From Candidatus Fermentimicrarchaeum limneticum (GTDB lineage: Archaea; Micrarchaeota; Micrarchaeia; Burarchaeales; Fermentimicrarchaeaceae), in NCBI GenBank assembly GCA_013426015.1, contig CP058998.1:496001-560000 (forward strand): a stretch of 64,000 nucleotides of DNA, in the 5' to 3' direction. Made by a program: the position numbers and the translations under genes. The notes beneath the pieces were generated by a model that saw only the letters and a program-made list of their open reading frames with translations, ran no database searches and was not told the origin of the DNA. Below, one piece after another: positions 50,399 through 57,842 of the stretch (the stretch's first letter is position 1; the number at the start of each line of letters is the position of its first letter).

Positions 50399-52114
50399 TT
50401 AAACCGCATCAGTTTCAATAGGAGGATTATAAGGTGGAAAGTTTGTGTTTAAATCAGGTGATAATTTCGTGAGTTCTTTATCGCACCAGTCAATCATTAT
50501 TCTTATGTGTTCCCCAATGTTTTCTGTGTTTTGATCTAATATGTCCATTTGCATTTGAATCATGTTTACCTTAAATTCATTCCCAGCCTTCCTCGCATCC
50601 TCCTCTTCCTCCAAAAGCTCTTTCTTCCACTCACTTATCTGCTTCTTAGAAATTTCTTGTTGTTTTTGTGGGTCCAGTTCATCAAGTTGCATCTGGGTTG
50701 CATCGGCCATCATTGTGTCCCCCGCTTGTTTGTAATATTTCAGCTTCTCTGCAAGCTCTGCCTTTCTTTTCTCCTTATCTCTCTTTGATGCCTCGCTTTC
50801 AGCCGGTTTTGGTTGTGATTTTTTTTCATCTGTGTCTCTGAGCTTTTGTTCAAATTCTTTTTTATTTGCCAGCAGGGAGACATATTTCTCGATTGCCATT
50901 CCATATCTCACTACTGCCCTGATTCTTGGGTCTGGGTTTCCTGACTTATCGGAATAGGTCGTATTGCCCAGCATAGTAATCTTCCCTGAAAAAATGAAAT
51001 CCTTGCTTCCAGCTTTTGGGAACAGGATACTTGCGGTTTTCCCAGTGCGTTTATTTTTCACAGAATTCATTGTTCCAAAAACAACAATAGAACTATCAGC
51101 GCCCAATTCGGTATATGCTGAAATCTCGTCGCATACCTTGGATTTCACCTTTTGGGCGTTGTATGCCGCAACTATTGATGCTGCATTTGGAACATTCGCC
51201 AGTTTTGCGTATTCTTTGTCCATAATGCTTTCATAAGTTTTTGAAGAATGCAAAAATTCAATCGCAGGGTATCCGGAGGAGAATTCCAATAAGTTATTTG
51301 CATTTGTATTTTTGTTCAGTAAGCTGACCCTGAATATTCCTTTGACCAATAGAAAACCCGAAATGTTGTAGTTCATTACAGTGCACTCTGATTTATTCTT
51401 TATGACCTCCGGCACTTGGGAGGGGTCCATGAACCCGGGAGCTGGATGCGTTACCTTTTCTGACACCTTCATAACGGCTTCTGAATTTGGGAATATACCT
51501 ATCTCCCGATGGTAATCATCGTTTGAGATAAAATCATTCACGCACGCATAGGAGTCTCCATCAGTTACAATCCTGTCCCCGTCTTGTAGCATAAAGCCGA
51601 CATTCTTCGGGTCCAAAACTTGACTGCCCATGCCAATGCTCTTTGTGGTGGGGGGATTAGAATCTTCTGGGAGAGGGATTCTTTGCATCCCTCGTTTAAC
51701 ATAAGCCTTGCCATATGCCCTAACATTTGCGGTGAAGATTGAAGTGCTCTTTATTATAGAAAAGAATGGATAATTGTGTTTTTTCAGTAACTCTATTTTG
51801 CTTTTGAATGCGTCCTCATATCTATACTCAACAGAGACATCGTTGATGTGCTTTGTGATTACTACGGGGGGATTTATTTTGAACTCTTCCGATATCCTAT
51901 CGCATTCCTCGATCTCCTCCAGGTCCTTTGCTGCTCGTTTGCCTGTTGCCTTCAATTCCTCTACTTCACTTGATTTCGAATATGATTCTATCTCCTCTGA
52001 CGCTTTTTGAGATGCTTTTTCCTGCATCTTTGCAATTCTTTTAAGAAACTCCTCATCGCTCTCTTTGCCGGCAGTATCAACATCTGCGCTTTTTTTAGGT
52101 TTTTTATCAACCAT
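50399..52114 (-). CDS. Soluble protein with FecR-like segment and C-terminal coiled coil
   Basis: 571 residues, no family recognised. Residues 1-75 are charged coiled coil; ~95-420 are globular and beta-rich, including FMLQDGDRIVTDGDSYACV and IFPNSEAVMKVSE (175-220), the order DGDxIxTGxxS... then ...NSExxxxV typical of FecR domains; ~420-540 are Lys/Glu coiled coil; the C-terminus is Pro/Asn-rich. No signal peptide or helix, so cytoplasmic. Third gene of the operon, nine bases after the second, with GTGGT ahead of the ATG. Function unknown. Confidence 0.65.
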   Translation of the reverse strand: MVDKKPKKSADVDTAGKESDEEFLKRIAKMQEKASQKASEEIESYSKSSEVEELKATGKRAAKDLEEIEECDRISEEFKINPPVVITKHINDVSVEYRYEDAFKSKIELLKKHNYPFFSIIKSTSIFTANVRAYGKAYVKRGMQRIPLPEDSNPPTTKSIGMGSQVLDPKNVGFMLQDGDRIVTDGDSYACVNDFISNDDYHREIGIFPNSEAVMKVSEKVTHPAPGFMDPSQVPEVIKNKSECTVMNYNISGFLLVKGIFRVSLLNKNTNANNLLEFSSGYPAIEFLHSSKTYESIMDKEYAKLANVPNAASIVAAYNAQKVKSKVCDEISAYTELGADSSIVVFGTMNSVKNKRTGKTASILFPKAGSKDFIFSGKITMLGNTTYSDKSGNPDPRIRAVVRYGMAIEKYVSLLANKKEFEQKLRDTDEKKSQPKPAESEASKRDKEKRKAELAEKLKYYKQAGDTMMADATQMQLDELDPQKQQEISKKQISEWKKELLEEEEDARKAGNEFKVNMIQMQMDILDQNTENIGEHIRIMIDWCDKELTKLSPDLNTNFPPYNPPIETDAV

Positions 52115-52123
52115 CCTAAACCA

Positions 52124-53347
52124 CTACGCAACCTTTACTGCTCCGGACTCTTGTGTTAAATGTTTGTACTTTCTTGGAGATTTAAAGAAGGACTCGATGT
52201 CTATCGTTTTACCTTCTGCTGTAACATTTTGAACGGGCTGCTCTAGCTGCTTTTTCGTTTGTTCAAATGCCTTTGTTTGAGCCTTTGTAAGCCTGTCTAT
52301 GCCCTCGCTTCCCAAACCTTCTATGAATCCCTTCCCTCCCGCCATTGCCCGCTTCATTTCCTTCATGGTGCCTCTCTTTTCCATTAGATTAAACATTTCT
52401 GGGATTTCCTTCATCTTTTCCATCATTTCAGGAGTAAGTTCATGTCCCCCCATTTTCATGAGCCGGGCTAAGTCATCAGGTGACATCTGTTTAAGTGTTT
52501 CCATCCCTGCGAGCGCCTGCTCCATATTTTTTGGCATGTTCTTATACTGCTCCGCCATAGTTTTTTCATCAATTGGGTTTAACGGCATCATCTTGCGTAT
52601 GTTGTTCTGGAAGAAAAGGTTCAACTGCACAGGATTAAGAAATATTTCATCCATCTGCGTTAACCCTCTTCTGTATATCCCATCCCGAGTTACTATTATC
52701 TCCTCGAACGTATCGGATTTTGCAGTGAACGATTTTTTAGTCAGCCTGTTTGTGTATTCCGTTCCGCCGGCGCCGATGGAGGTTGAAGCGATAGGGGCGC
52801 TGTAAACAGCATTATCGCATATATCAAAAAACCCCCCTCCATCAAAAATGAACTTTATTATGGCGACAGGAGTTACAAGAACATCTTCGGTATGGGAGTA
52901 TGAAACCTGGAAAAAACCTTTTTTCAGCTCTATGTTTTTTATCAGCTCGCCGTGATGCCTTTCCTTTGTTTTTGCATCTGTTTTGTCCCACCGCTCAATA
53001 CCGCTGACCTGCAACTCACTGCCCGGAACCATCTGAACAGATTTCGATGCCCTAAATTTATAGTCGTCGACAGGCTTTTCTTTTCCAGCATTGTAACTAT
53101 TATAAAGGCGTATAGACGTTTCCTTGCCGCAAAGTATCGTATCGCCATCCATGAGCTTCGGGTAATCCTCTTTGTATTTGTCAAGCTTCGTATGGTCTTT
53201 TGTTTTCTGGAATTCATCCAGCAGCTTGTTTTCGATTTCAACAGAGGGAATGCCAATTTTCTTCCCGTCTTTTCTTGTTATGGATCCGTTCGAGCCTACC
53301 GCAAGTAAGTCAATACGTCCGGTTTCAATATCGAAGACTAGTCCCAT
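52124..53347 (-). CDS. Soluble protein with FecR-like segment and Met-rich tail
   Basis: About 407 residues from ATG 53347. MGLVFDIETGRIDLL opens it. LMDGDTILCGKETSIRLYN and MVPGSELQVSG (66-116) give a FecR-like segment parallel to that in the next gene. A beta-rich region runs to ~255; then a Met-rich helical tail (MSPDDLARLMKMGGHELTPE and on) with amphipathic helices. No signal or membrane helix. The longer start at 53389 overlaps the preceding gene and adds basic residues; the ATG at 53347 is 20 bases after that gene. Unknown function. Confidence 0.62.
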   Translation of the reverse strand: MGLVFDIETGRIDLLAVGSNGSITRKDGKKIGIPSVEIENKLLDEFQKTKDHTKLDKYKEDYPKLMDGDTILCGKETSIRLYNSYNAGKEKPVDDYKFRASKSVQMVPGSELQVSGIERWDKTDAKTKERHHGELIKNIELKKGFFQVSYSHTEDVLVTPVAIIKFIFDGGGFFDICDNAVYSAPIASTSIGAGGTEYTNRLTKKSFTAKSDTFEEIIVTRDGIYRRGLTQMDEIFLNPVQLNLFFQNNIRKMMPLNPIDEKTMAEQYKNMPKNMEQALAGMETLKQMSPDDLARLMKMGGHELTPEMMEKMKEIPEMFNLMEKRGTMKEMKRAMAGGKGFIEGLGSEGIDRLTKAQTKAFEQTKKQLEQPVQNVTAEGKTIDIESFFKSPRKYKHLTQESGAVKVA

Positions 53348-53367
53348 AAGGCGCCTCGTGAATTTTA

Positions 53368-53676
53368 TTACTTTAACGCTTCGCCGCACTGCTTGCAGAA
53401 TTTCATACCAAGCGGATACTCAACATTGCATTTCTCACATTTGACAATAAGTCTGAATCCGCATGCAGGACAGAATTTTGCATCAGGTTCTAGTTTAGCC
53501 TTACATTTTGGGCAATTTTCCAATGGCTTTGCCGGCCCCGGTTCTTTTTTCACGGCGTCCATGCCTTTCTTTATCCCAGATGTAACAGTGCTGGTTGCAA
53601 CATCTCCTGCTCTATACGTTAAATTATCCTTTGTCCTTTTTATCACATTATCGGCAATCCCATCAAGTAAACCCAT
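53368..53676 (-). CDS. Double zinc-ribbon protein
   Basis: 102 residues from ATG 53676. N-terminal amphipathic ~50 residues (MGLLDGIADNVIKRT) are followed by two zinc ribbons: C-x2-C pairs in ENCPKCKAKL and KFCPACGFR, then VKCEKCNVEY and KFCKQCGEAL, a DZR arrangement. It opens the three-gene operon. GTGGTG precedes this ATG; the earlier ATG at 53709 is too close to the TATA-like TTTTAAAATA (~53730). In other systems DZR proteins act as adaptors for larger assemblies. Confidence 0.68.
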   Translation of the reverse strand: MGLLDGIADNVIKRTKDNLTYRAGDVATSTVTSGIKKGMDAVKKEPGPAKPLENCPKCKAKLEPDAKFCPACGFRLIVKCEKCNVEYPLGMKFCKQCGEALK

Positions 53677-53782
53677 AGCACCACTCGATACCTTGAAGGT
53701 ATCAAACATATATTGTATGCCTATTTTAAAATTCTTTGCATCGGATTAATCCGAAGTGATAGTAATTCATTTTTACGTCGTA

Positions 53783-53855
53783 AAATCAGCAAGGCCTCGG
53801 ACGCTGTAGACTCCAAGTGGTTGGTGAGGTCAGTCACCATGTACACACTTTCCTA
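53783..53855 (+). repeat. Intergenic repeat, copy 3 (right flank of the FecR-like operon)
   Basis: Best-preserved copy, 73 bases, same orientation as 50221-50293. It contains a GGTGA/TCACC hairpin (about 53824-53839) that is not kept in the other copy. The rest of the 53677-54029 gap holds the operon promoter (~53730) and a promoter for the PP-loop gene; I see no RNA gene. Confidence 0.75.
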
Positions 53856-54029
53856 ATTTATTATGGCATGCTGGTATAAAAATCTACTCTAAATATCCCT
53901 TGGATTCACGACTCTCAGCTGTATGTTTTATATTGTCTAGAAATCAGAAGTTAAAAAGTAACAGATACCATTTCGTAAGGGAAAATAAAAGCAAATAAAT
54001 TTTTCTAAAAGTGTAATGGTGAACCCAAT

Positions 54030-55043
54030 ATGGCAAAGATTCAGCGAACACCTTCGGAAAAAATCAGGGCAGTCGCTCTGCTTTCAGGTGGATTGGATTC
54101 AACACTGGCAGTGAAACTCATACTCGACCAAGGCATAGACGTCACTGCGTTGAAGTTCACATCGCCATTCTGCATGTGTGACCAGAAAGGCAGGTGCTAC
54201 GCACTTGAAGTTTCTAAAAAATTCAAAATCCCGCTGAAGGTTATGAAGAAAGGCAATGAATACCTAGGGATTGTAAGAAAGCCCAAATTCGGCTACGGCT
54301 CAGGGATGAATCCCTGCATAGACTGCAGGATATACACATTAAAGAAAGCGAAGGCGTATTCCAAGAAAATAGGGGCCAGATTTATCCTAACAGGCGAAGT
54401 GCTAAACCAGAGGCCCATGAGCCAGCACATGAGGGCCCTGAAGCTAATAGAGAAGGAAGCAGGCCTGGAGGGCAAGCTGCTCAGGCCGCTCTCTGCAAAG
54501 CTGCTACCAAGAACAGAAGCAGAGAGAAGGGGGTGGGTTGATAGGGAAAAACTGCTGGCAATTGAGGGAAGGACAAGAAAACCCCAGATTGCCCTAGCAG
54601 AGAAGTTCTGTGTAACCGATTACCCATCATCTGGTGGCGGCTGCCTTCTGACCTCCAAGGAATTTGCAAACAAAGTCAGGGATTTGTTCAAGCACAAGAA
54701 AAAGGTTACCATGGAAGACATGCAGCTCCTGAAAGTAGGCAGGCATTTCAGGTTCGGCGAAAACAAGATAATTGTAGGGAGGAATGAGGTGGAGAACAGG
54801 ATACTGCTCAAATCTAAGAACAAATCAGACTATGTATTCGATGTCCCCAATTTCGGGAGCCCTATAACAATCCTGCAGAACAAAAAAATAGAGAAGGCGA
54901 TAAAGCTTGCTGCCCGATTAACGGCAGCCTACTCGGATGCCAAGAAGGATAACGTTATGGTGAAATACGGTCCCCTAAAACCCTCAAGAAAGATAGTTGT
55001 AAAGCCGATAAGCAGGGAGCAAATAGACAAGCTCAGGGTCTGA
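54030..55043 (+). CDS. PP-loop ATPase, MnmA/ThiI-like tRNA thiolation protein
   Basis: 337 residues. PP-loop SGGLDSTLAVKLI binds ATP. FCMCDQKGRC, MNPCIDCRIYTL, ILTGEVLNQRPMSQHM and SSGGGCLLTSKEF with paired cysteines match a group of MnmA-related proteins found in archaea and some bacteria, which adenylate a tRNA base and add sulfur; the exact base modified is not known to me. It is not queuosine QueC (different spacing). GGTGAACCC precedes the ATG. It follows the repeat copy at 53783. Confidence 0.75.
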   Translation: MAKIQRTPSEKIRAVALLSGGLDSTLAVKLILDQGIDVTALKFTSPFCMCDQKGRCYALEVSKKFKIPLKVMKKGNEYLGIVRKPKFGYGSGMNPCIDCRIYTLKKAKAYSKKIGARFILTGEVLNQRPMSQHMRALKLIEKEAGLEGKLLRPLSAKLLPRTEAERRGWVDREKLLAIEGRTRKPQIALAEKFCVTDYPSSGGGCLLTSKEFANKVRDLFKHKKKVTMEDMQLLKVGRHFRFGENKIIVGRNEVENRILLKSKNKSDYVFDVPNFGSPITILQNKKIEKAIKLAARLTAAYSDAKKDNVMVKYGPLKPSRKIVVKPISREQIDKLRV

Positions 55044-55122
55044 AAAATACTCCCATGCGACAAGCCAAAGCAAGCTTAAAATATTCAAGATGGATAGCCC
55101 GTACTTGGGATTGCCTGGCTTC

Positions 55123-55266
55123 CTAATCCTCTTCCTCGTCTTCTTCCTCCTCTTCCTCTGCATCTTCCTCCTCGTGCTCTTCCTCTTCCTCGTCCGTTCC
55201 TCTTCCTTCAAGCATGTGCTTTGACATCTCATCACCAATCAGATATATCTGCTTGGAGTTTCCCAT
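55123..55266 (-). CDS. Small acidic protein, 47 residues
   Basis: MGNSKQIYLIGDEMSKHML leads to an unbroken run of Glu and Asp (about 22 of the last 23 residues, one His and one Ala), ending at TAG. It starts nine bases after the lipoprotein gene, on the same strand. Such tails imitate nucleic acid or bind basic proteins. The Lys/Arg-rich reading over the same bases (54984-55238) is its shadow. No ribosome binding site is visible. Confidence 0.55.
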   Translation of the reverse strand: MGNSKQIYLIGDEMSKHMLEGRGTDEEEEEHEEEDAEEEEEEDEEED

Positions 55267-55275
55267 TTATTCGGT

Positions 55276-55935
55276 TTACTTTGGAGGCTGAGGCTGCTGC
55301 CCGCCGCAGTACTGTATGTTTCTCAGGCACTGCTCCTTGGTGCTGTTGCTGGCTATCTTGTTGCAGAGCGAGCTGTCGCATTGCGATGAGGCAAGGTTCA
55401 TGTAGCAGCTGTCCTTGTAGTTCAGTGTTCTTATCATCTCGCAGACAGTGGAATCCGCGTATCTTGATGCGTACTGCGAATAGCAGCTGTCCTTGCTGTT
55501 TATGTCGGAAATCTTGTCGCAGGCGGTCACGTCGCCCTTCTCTGATGCATAGTTGGAGTAGCAGGAGGTCTTCTGCGTTCCGGCCGCGTCGCATATAGTT
55601 GCATCACCTTTCAGAACTGCAAGGCCGGAGTAGCACTCCTGTCTCCTAGATTCGCTCAGTTTTTTGCATAGTGTTGCGTTCTCCCTCTTGTATGCCAAGC
55701 CCATGTAGCAGTAATCTGAAAAGGGTATCCTCTCTGATTCCGGCATCTCCTCGCAGGTTTTCATCTCTGGGTCTGTTTGCTCAACTACCTGTTGCGCAGG
55801 AGGGCATTGCGAGGCGTTTGCGACAATAGCTCCATTGGGGCAGACATATTCTCTCTGGACCTGGCCGCCTGTCTGCACGCACCCGGCTAGGAATAGAACT
55901 GTTACCAGAAGGGGAAGCAATAGATAAACTTTCAT
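55276..55935 (-). CDS. Cysteine-repeat lipoprotein
   Basis: 219 residues. Lipobox LFLAGC (C19). From ~60 on, the chain contains about five tandem units of roughly 25-28 residues, each with the order C-x2-(I/L/M), D/E, then a YCY, ECY or SCY and an (A/G)-x(3-7)-C element: DYCYMGLAYKRENATLC, ECYSGLAVLKGDATIC, SCYSNYASEKGDVTAC, SCYSQYASRYADSTVC, SCYMNLASSQCDSSLC. About 17 cysteines suggest disulfides outside the cell. Ends in QQPQPPK. No known function. Confidence 0.7.
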   Translation of the reverse strand: MKVYLLLPLLVTVLFLAGCVQTGGQVQREYVCPNGAIVANASQCPPAQQVVEQTDPEMKTCEEMPESERIPFSDYCYMGLAYKRENATLCKKLSESRRQECYSGLAVLKGDATICDAAGTQKTSCYSNYASEKGDVTACDKISDINSKDSCYSQYASRYADSTVCEMIRTLNYKDSCYMNLASSQCDSSLCNKIASNSTKEQCLRNIQYCGGQQPQPPK

Positions 55936-56097
55936 GTACCATCACCCAGAGATATTGACATATCGATATTTAAAAAACTATCTAGTCAGAGAGCGGCTAT
56001 GAACGTTTAAGGTTACGGGACCTCGGACAGCGAGGAAGAACCAGGCCGGAAGCATGCATATAAATACCTGTTTTTTATCTTCGCAGACAGGTACGTC

Positions 56098-56391
56098 TTG
56101 AAAAGAAGGCCGACCTTCCTGGAGACTCTCGGTGTTGCCTTTATCGGGAGGGTGGCCCTTGATGCAGTGATTTTTTCACTCTTCTATTTCACCGGGGAGT
56201 GGTTTCTGGGGGCAACCCTGAACGACCTTGCGGATTCCATACTCATTTTCGTGTTGTGGATAATCTGGTTCTTCTGCGAAAAGTATGACGAGAGAAAGGA
56301 GAAGATGGGCAAGAACACGGTGGAGGAGCCCAAGCCAAAGGAGGAAAAGGGCAAGAAGCAAGCAGAAGAGCGCAGGTCAAGGGAAGCCTGA
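56098..56391 (+). CDS. Small membrane protein with charged C-terminal tail
   Basis: 97 residues, not recognised. Two hydrophobic helices (VAFIGRVALDAVIFSLFYF, and SILIFVLWIIWFFC) precede a Lys/Glu-rich tail of ~40 residues. The start is TTG 56098; ATATAAATA at ~56060 is 30-odd bases ahead, with no good ribosome binding site, so the start is tentative. Lies between two repeat-family fragments (56021, 56410). Confidence 0.5.
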   Translation: MKRRPTFLETLGVAFIGRVALDAVIFSLFYFTGEWFLGATLNDLADSILIFVLWIIWFFCEKYDERKEKMGKNTVEEPKPKEEKGKKQAEERRSREA

Positions 56392-56409
56392 AGACTCGGT
56401 CATAGGATT

Positions 56410-56430
56410 GCTTTGCCTCGTACGCTGTTC
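56410..56430 (+). repeat. Intergenic repeat family, fragment
   Basis: GCTTTGCCTCG then ACGCTGTT, matching the first half of the copies at 48811 and 53783 (TTTGCCTCGGA, CGGACGCTGT). No right half is visible. Confidence 0.35.
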
Positions 56431-56452
56431 AGCAGAAGCAGTCAACAAACTC

Positions 56453-56479
56453 AATTAATTACTTTCTTAGTAATTAATT
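56453..56479. terminator. Perfect 11-base inverted repeat between convergent genes
   Basis: AATTAATTACT (56453-56463) and AGTAATTAATT (56469-56479) around TTCTT. It lies in the 214-base gap between the ends of two convergent genes (56391 and 56606), so a bidirectional terminator is the simplest reading. It might also be a protein site. Confidence 0.45.
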
Positions 56480-56605
56480 TTACGGATTCCAAAGAATATT
56501 TAGTATTTGGGTATAAGATATTTTGGAGAATCTTGATTACTTACAACTGTTTCTCAAAGCCTCTCCGGCTTCCACTCCTGAAAAACAACTAAAAAAGAAA
56601 AGGGA

Positions 56606-57694
56606 TCAGGGGCATCTTACCGCGGTTACGCACCCCCGGTTGTCTCTCTCAAAATCTGCATTCTTTTGCTGCCCCCAGCAAGCTGCAAGAGCATCGACTA
56701 TTTGTTGAGATACTTGGCAGTCCGGTCCCTGGTTGTTCTTAATCTGCATTTCTGCCCTTTCTTTTAAACTCATGCACTTGTACTCGGTTATGCAATTGTT
56801 GCTATCTCTTATACTCTCCACGCTTCCACCCTGCTGATTGCAAGTATTCGACTCCTGTTGCGTTAAGGTTTCGATTTTTGGGCAAGTGACTGGAGAAAGG
56901 CATTGCGGGTATTTTGCTATGTTTGATTTAACTTTCTCAACGCTCTTCAGTTTCCAGGTAGGCCCACCCTCTCCTCCTTTTGGTTTGAAGTATACAATAT
57001 ACGGAAGTGGGTTAGTATCGGTTATGCGTGCAACGCAAGCAATCAATTGCTCTGAGGAGGTAGTTCCCCTTACGACAACATTGAACTCAGTACACGGAAC
57101 AACTCCGCTTGTTGATTCGCTAAGTTTAGTTATTGAAATATTTGATTCTGAGCCGAATACATTCACTTCCTTTAATATAATGGGTTCTGTAGAATTCCAA
57201 ATCGGGTCATTCATGAAGTTCTTGCCGGCACTGTTGAAGATATAGTTCATTAAAAGTAAGAAATCTATGTCAGCTGCCTGCGGTTTTGCAGTATCAAATG
57301 AGAGGTCAGACTCTTGCTGCCAGTTTGAAACCACAACCTCCCCTTTATCAAGGTATACTGTGACTTTTGCATAAGGCTGTCCTCCACCACCAACACCTTG
57401 CATGGTGAGTAGTCCCAAAACTGAAGCTCTAGCACTGCAATTTTTCTCATCCTCAAGCCAGTAGATTATTCCGATGGTTTGGTTAACTTGTACCCCTCCT
57501 TCCATTGTCCCCTGCACCATCTCATATGCAATTTTCATTGGGAATGGAGAAGGTTTTGGAGTAGGAGGAGTAACCGGCGGTGTTTGATTTGCGCTTGGCG
57601 GTTGTGCAGGAGGCTGTTGCTGTGGAGGTTGACCTCCTCCCGTGCAACCAAATAAAAGCAAAGTCAGAACCAACATTGCTAAATATTTTTTCAT
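56606..57694 (-). CDS. Lipoprotein of unknown function
   Basis: 362 residues. Lipobox LLLFGC (C17), then a Pro/Gln-rich linker (to ~50), a beta-rich domain (~50-270) with PMKIAYEMVQGTMEGG and SVLGLLTMQGVGGG, and a C-terminal region with about ten cysteines (YPQCLSPVTCPKIE, DSNNCITEYKCMS, GCVTAVRCP), the last two repeating an xxC(I/V)Txx(Y/R)C unit. The architecture is usual for archaeal lipoproteins with a lipid-anchored LolA/LppX-like domain, but I cannot assign it. Divergent from the Asp-box protein gene. Confidence 0.65.
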   Translation of the reverse strand: MKKYLAMLVLTLLLFGCTGGGQPPQQQPPAQPPSANQTPPVTPPTPKPSPFPMKIAYEMVQGTMEGGVQVNQTIGIIYWLEDEKNCSARASVLGLLTMQGVGGGGQPYAKVTVYLDKGEVVVSNWQQESDLSFDTAKPQAADIDFLLLMNYIFNSAGKNFMNDPIWNSTEPIILKEVNVFGSESNISITKLSESTSGVVPCTEFNVVVRGTTSSEQLIACVARITDTNPLPYIVYFKPKGGEGGPTWKLKSVEKVKSNIAKYPQCLSPVTCPKIETLTQQESNTCNQQGGSVESIRDSNNCITEYKCMSLKERAEMQIKNNQGPDCQVSQQIVDALAACWGQQKNADFERDNRGCVTAVRCP

Positions 57695-57770
57695 TTATAC
57701 CACCGCTTTTATATTCAATTTACGGGTATTTAAGATTAATCATACATCTACAAGTCTCAAGCCAAAGCAA

Positions 57771-57780
57771 TCTTAATATA
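57771..57780 (+). promoter_or_regulatory. TATA box and CCAAAGCAA element ahead of the Asp-box protein gene
   Basis: TCTTAATATA preceded by GCCAAAGCAA. The same element, with AAGYCAAAGCAAGYTTAAA order, recurs at 55061-55081 and 62716-62738. Expected transcription start is ~57805, 38 bases before the coding start. Confidence 0.45.
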
Positions 57781-57842
57781 CTTTAGAATAGCAGATATCT
57801 GATGTGGTGGTGAATTCACATCTTGCAAAAGTAGGTGGTCGG

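Noticed and set aside
54984-55238. 84-codon Lys/Arg-rich minus-strand ORF
   Set aside because: Frame-shifted reading of the acidic-tail gene at 55123-55266; GAG/GAA runs read as AGG/AAG.
56021-56035. CCTCGGACAGCGAGG as a further repeat-family copy
   Set aside because: Only eight bases match and it is itself a small palindrome; mentioned in the repeat finding but not listed as a copy.
48811-56430. Integron attC array
   Set aside because: Copies lack the paired R/L core sites and strong palindromic fold of attC, and no tyrosine integrase is present in the window.
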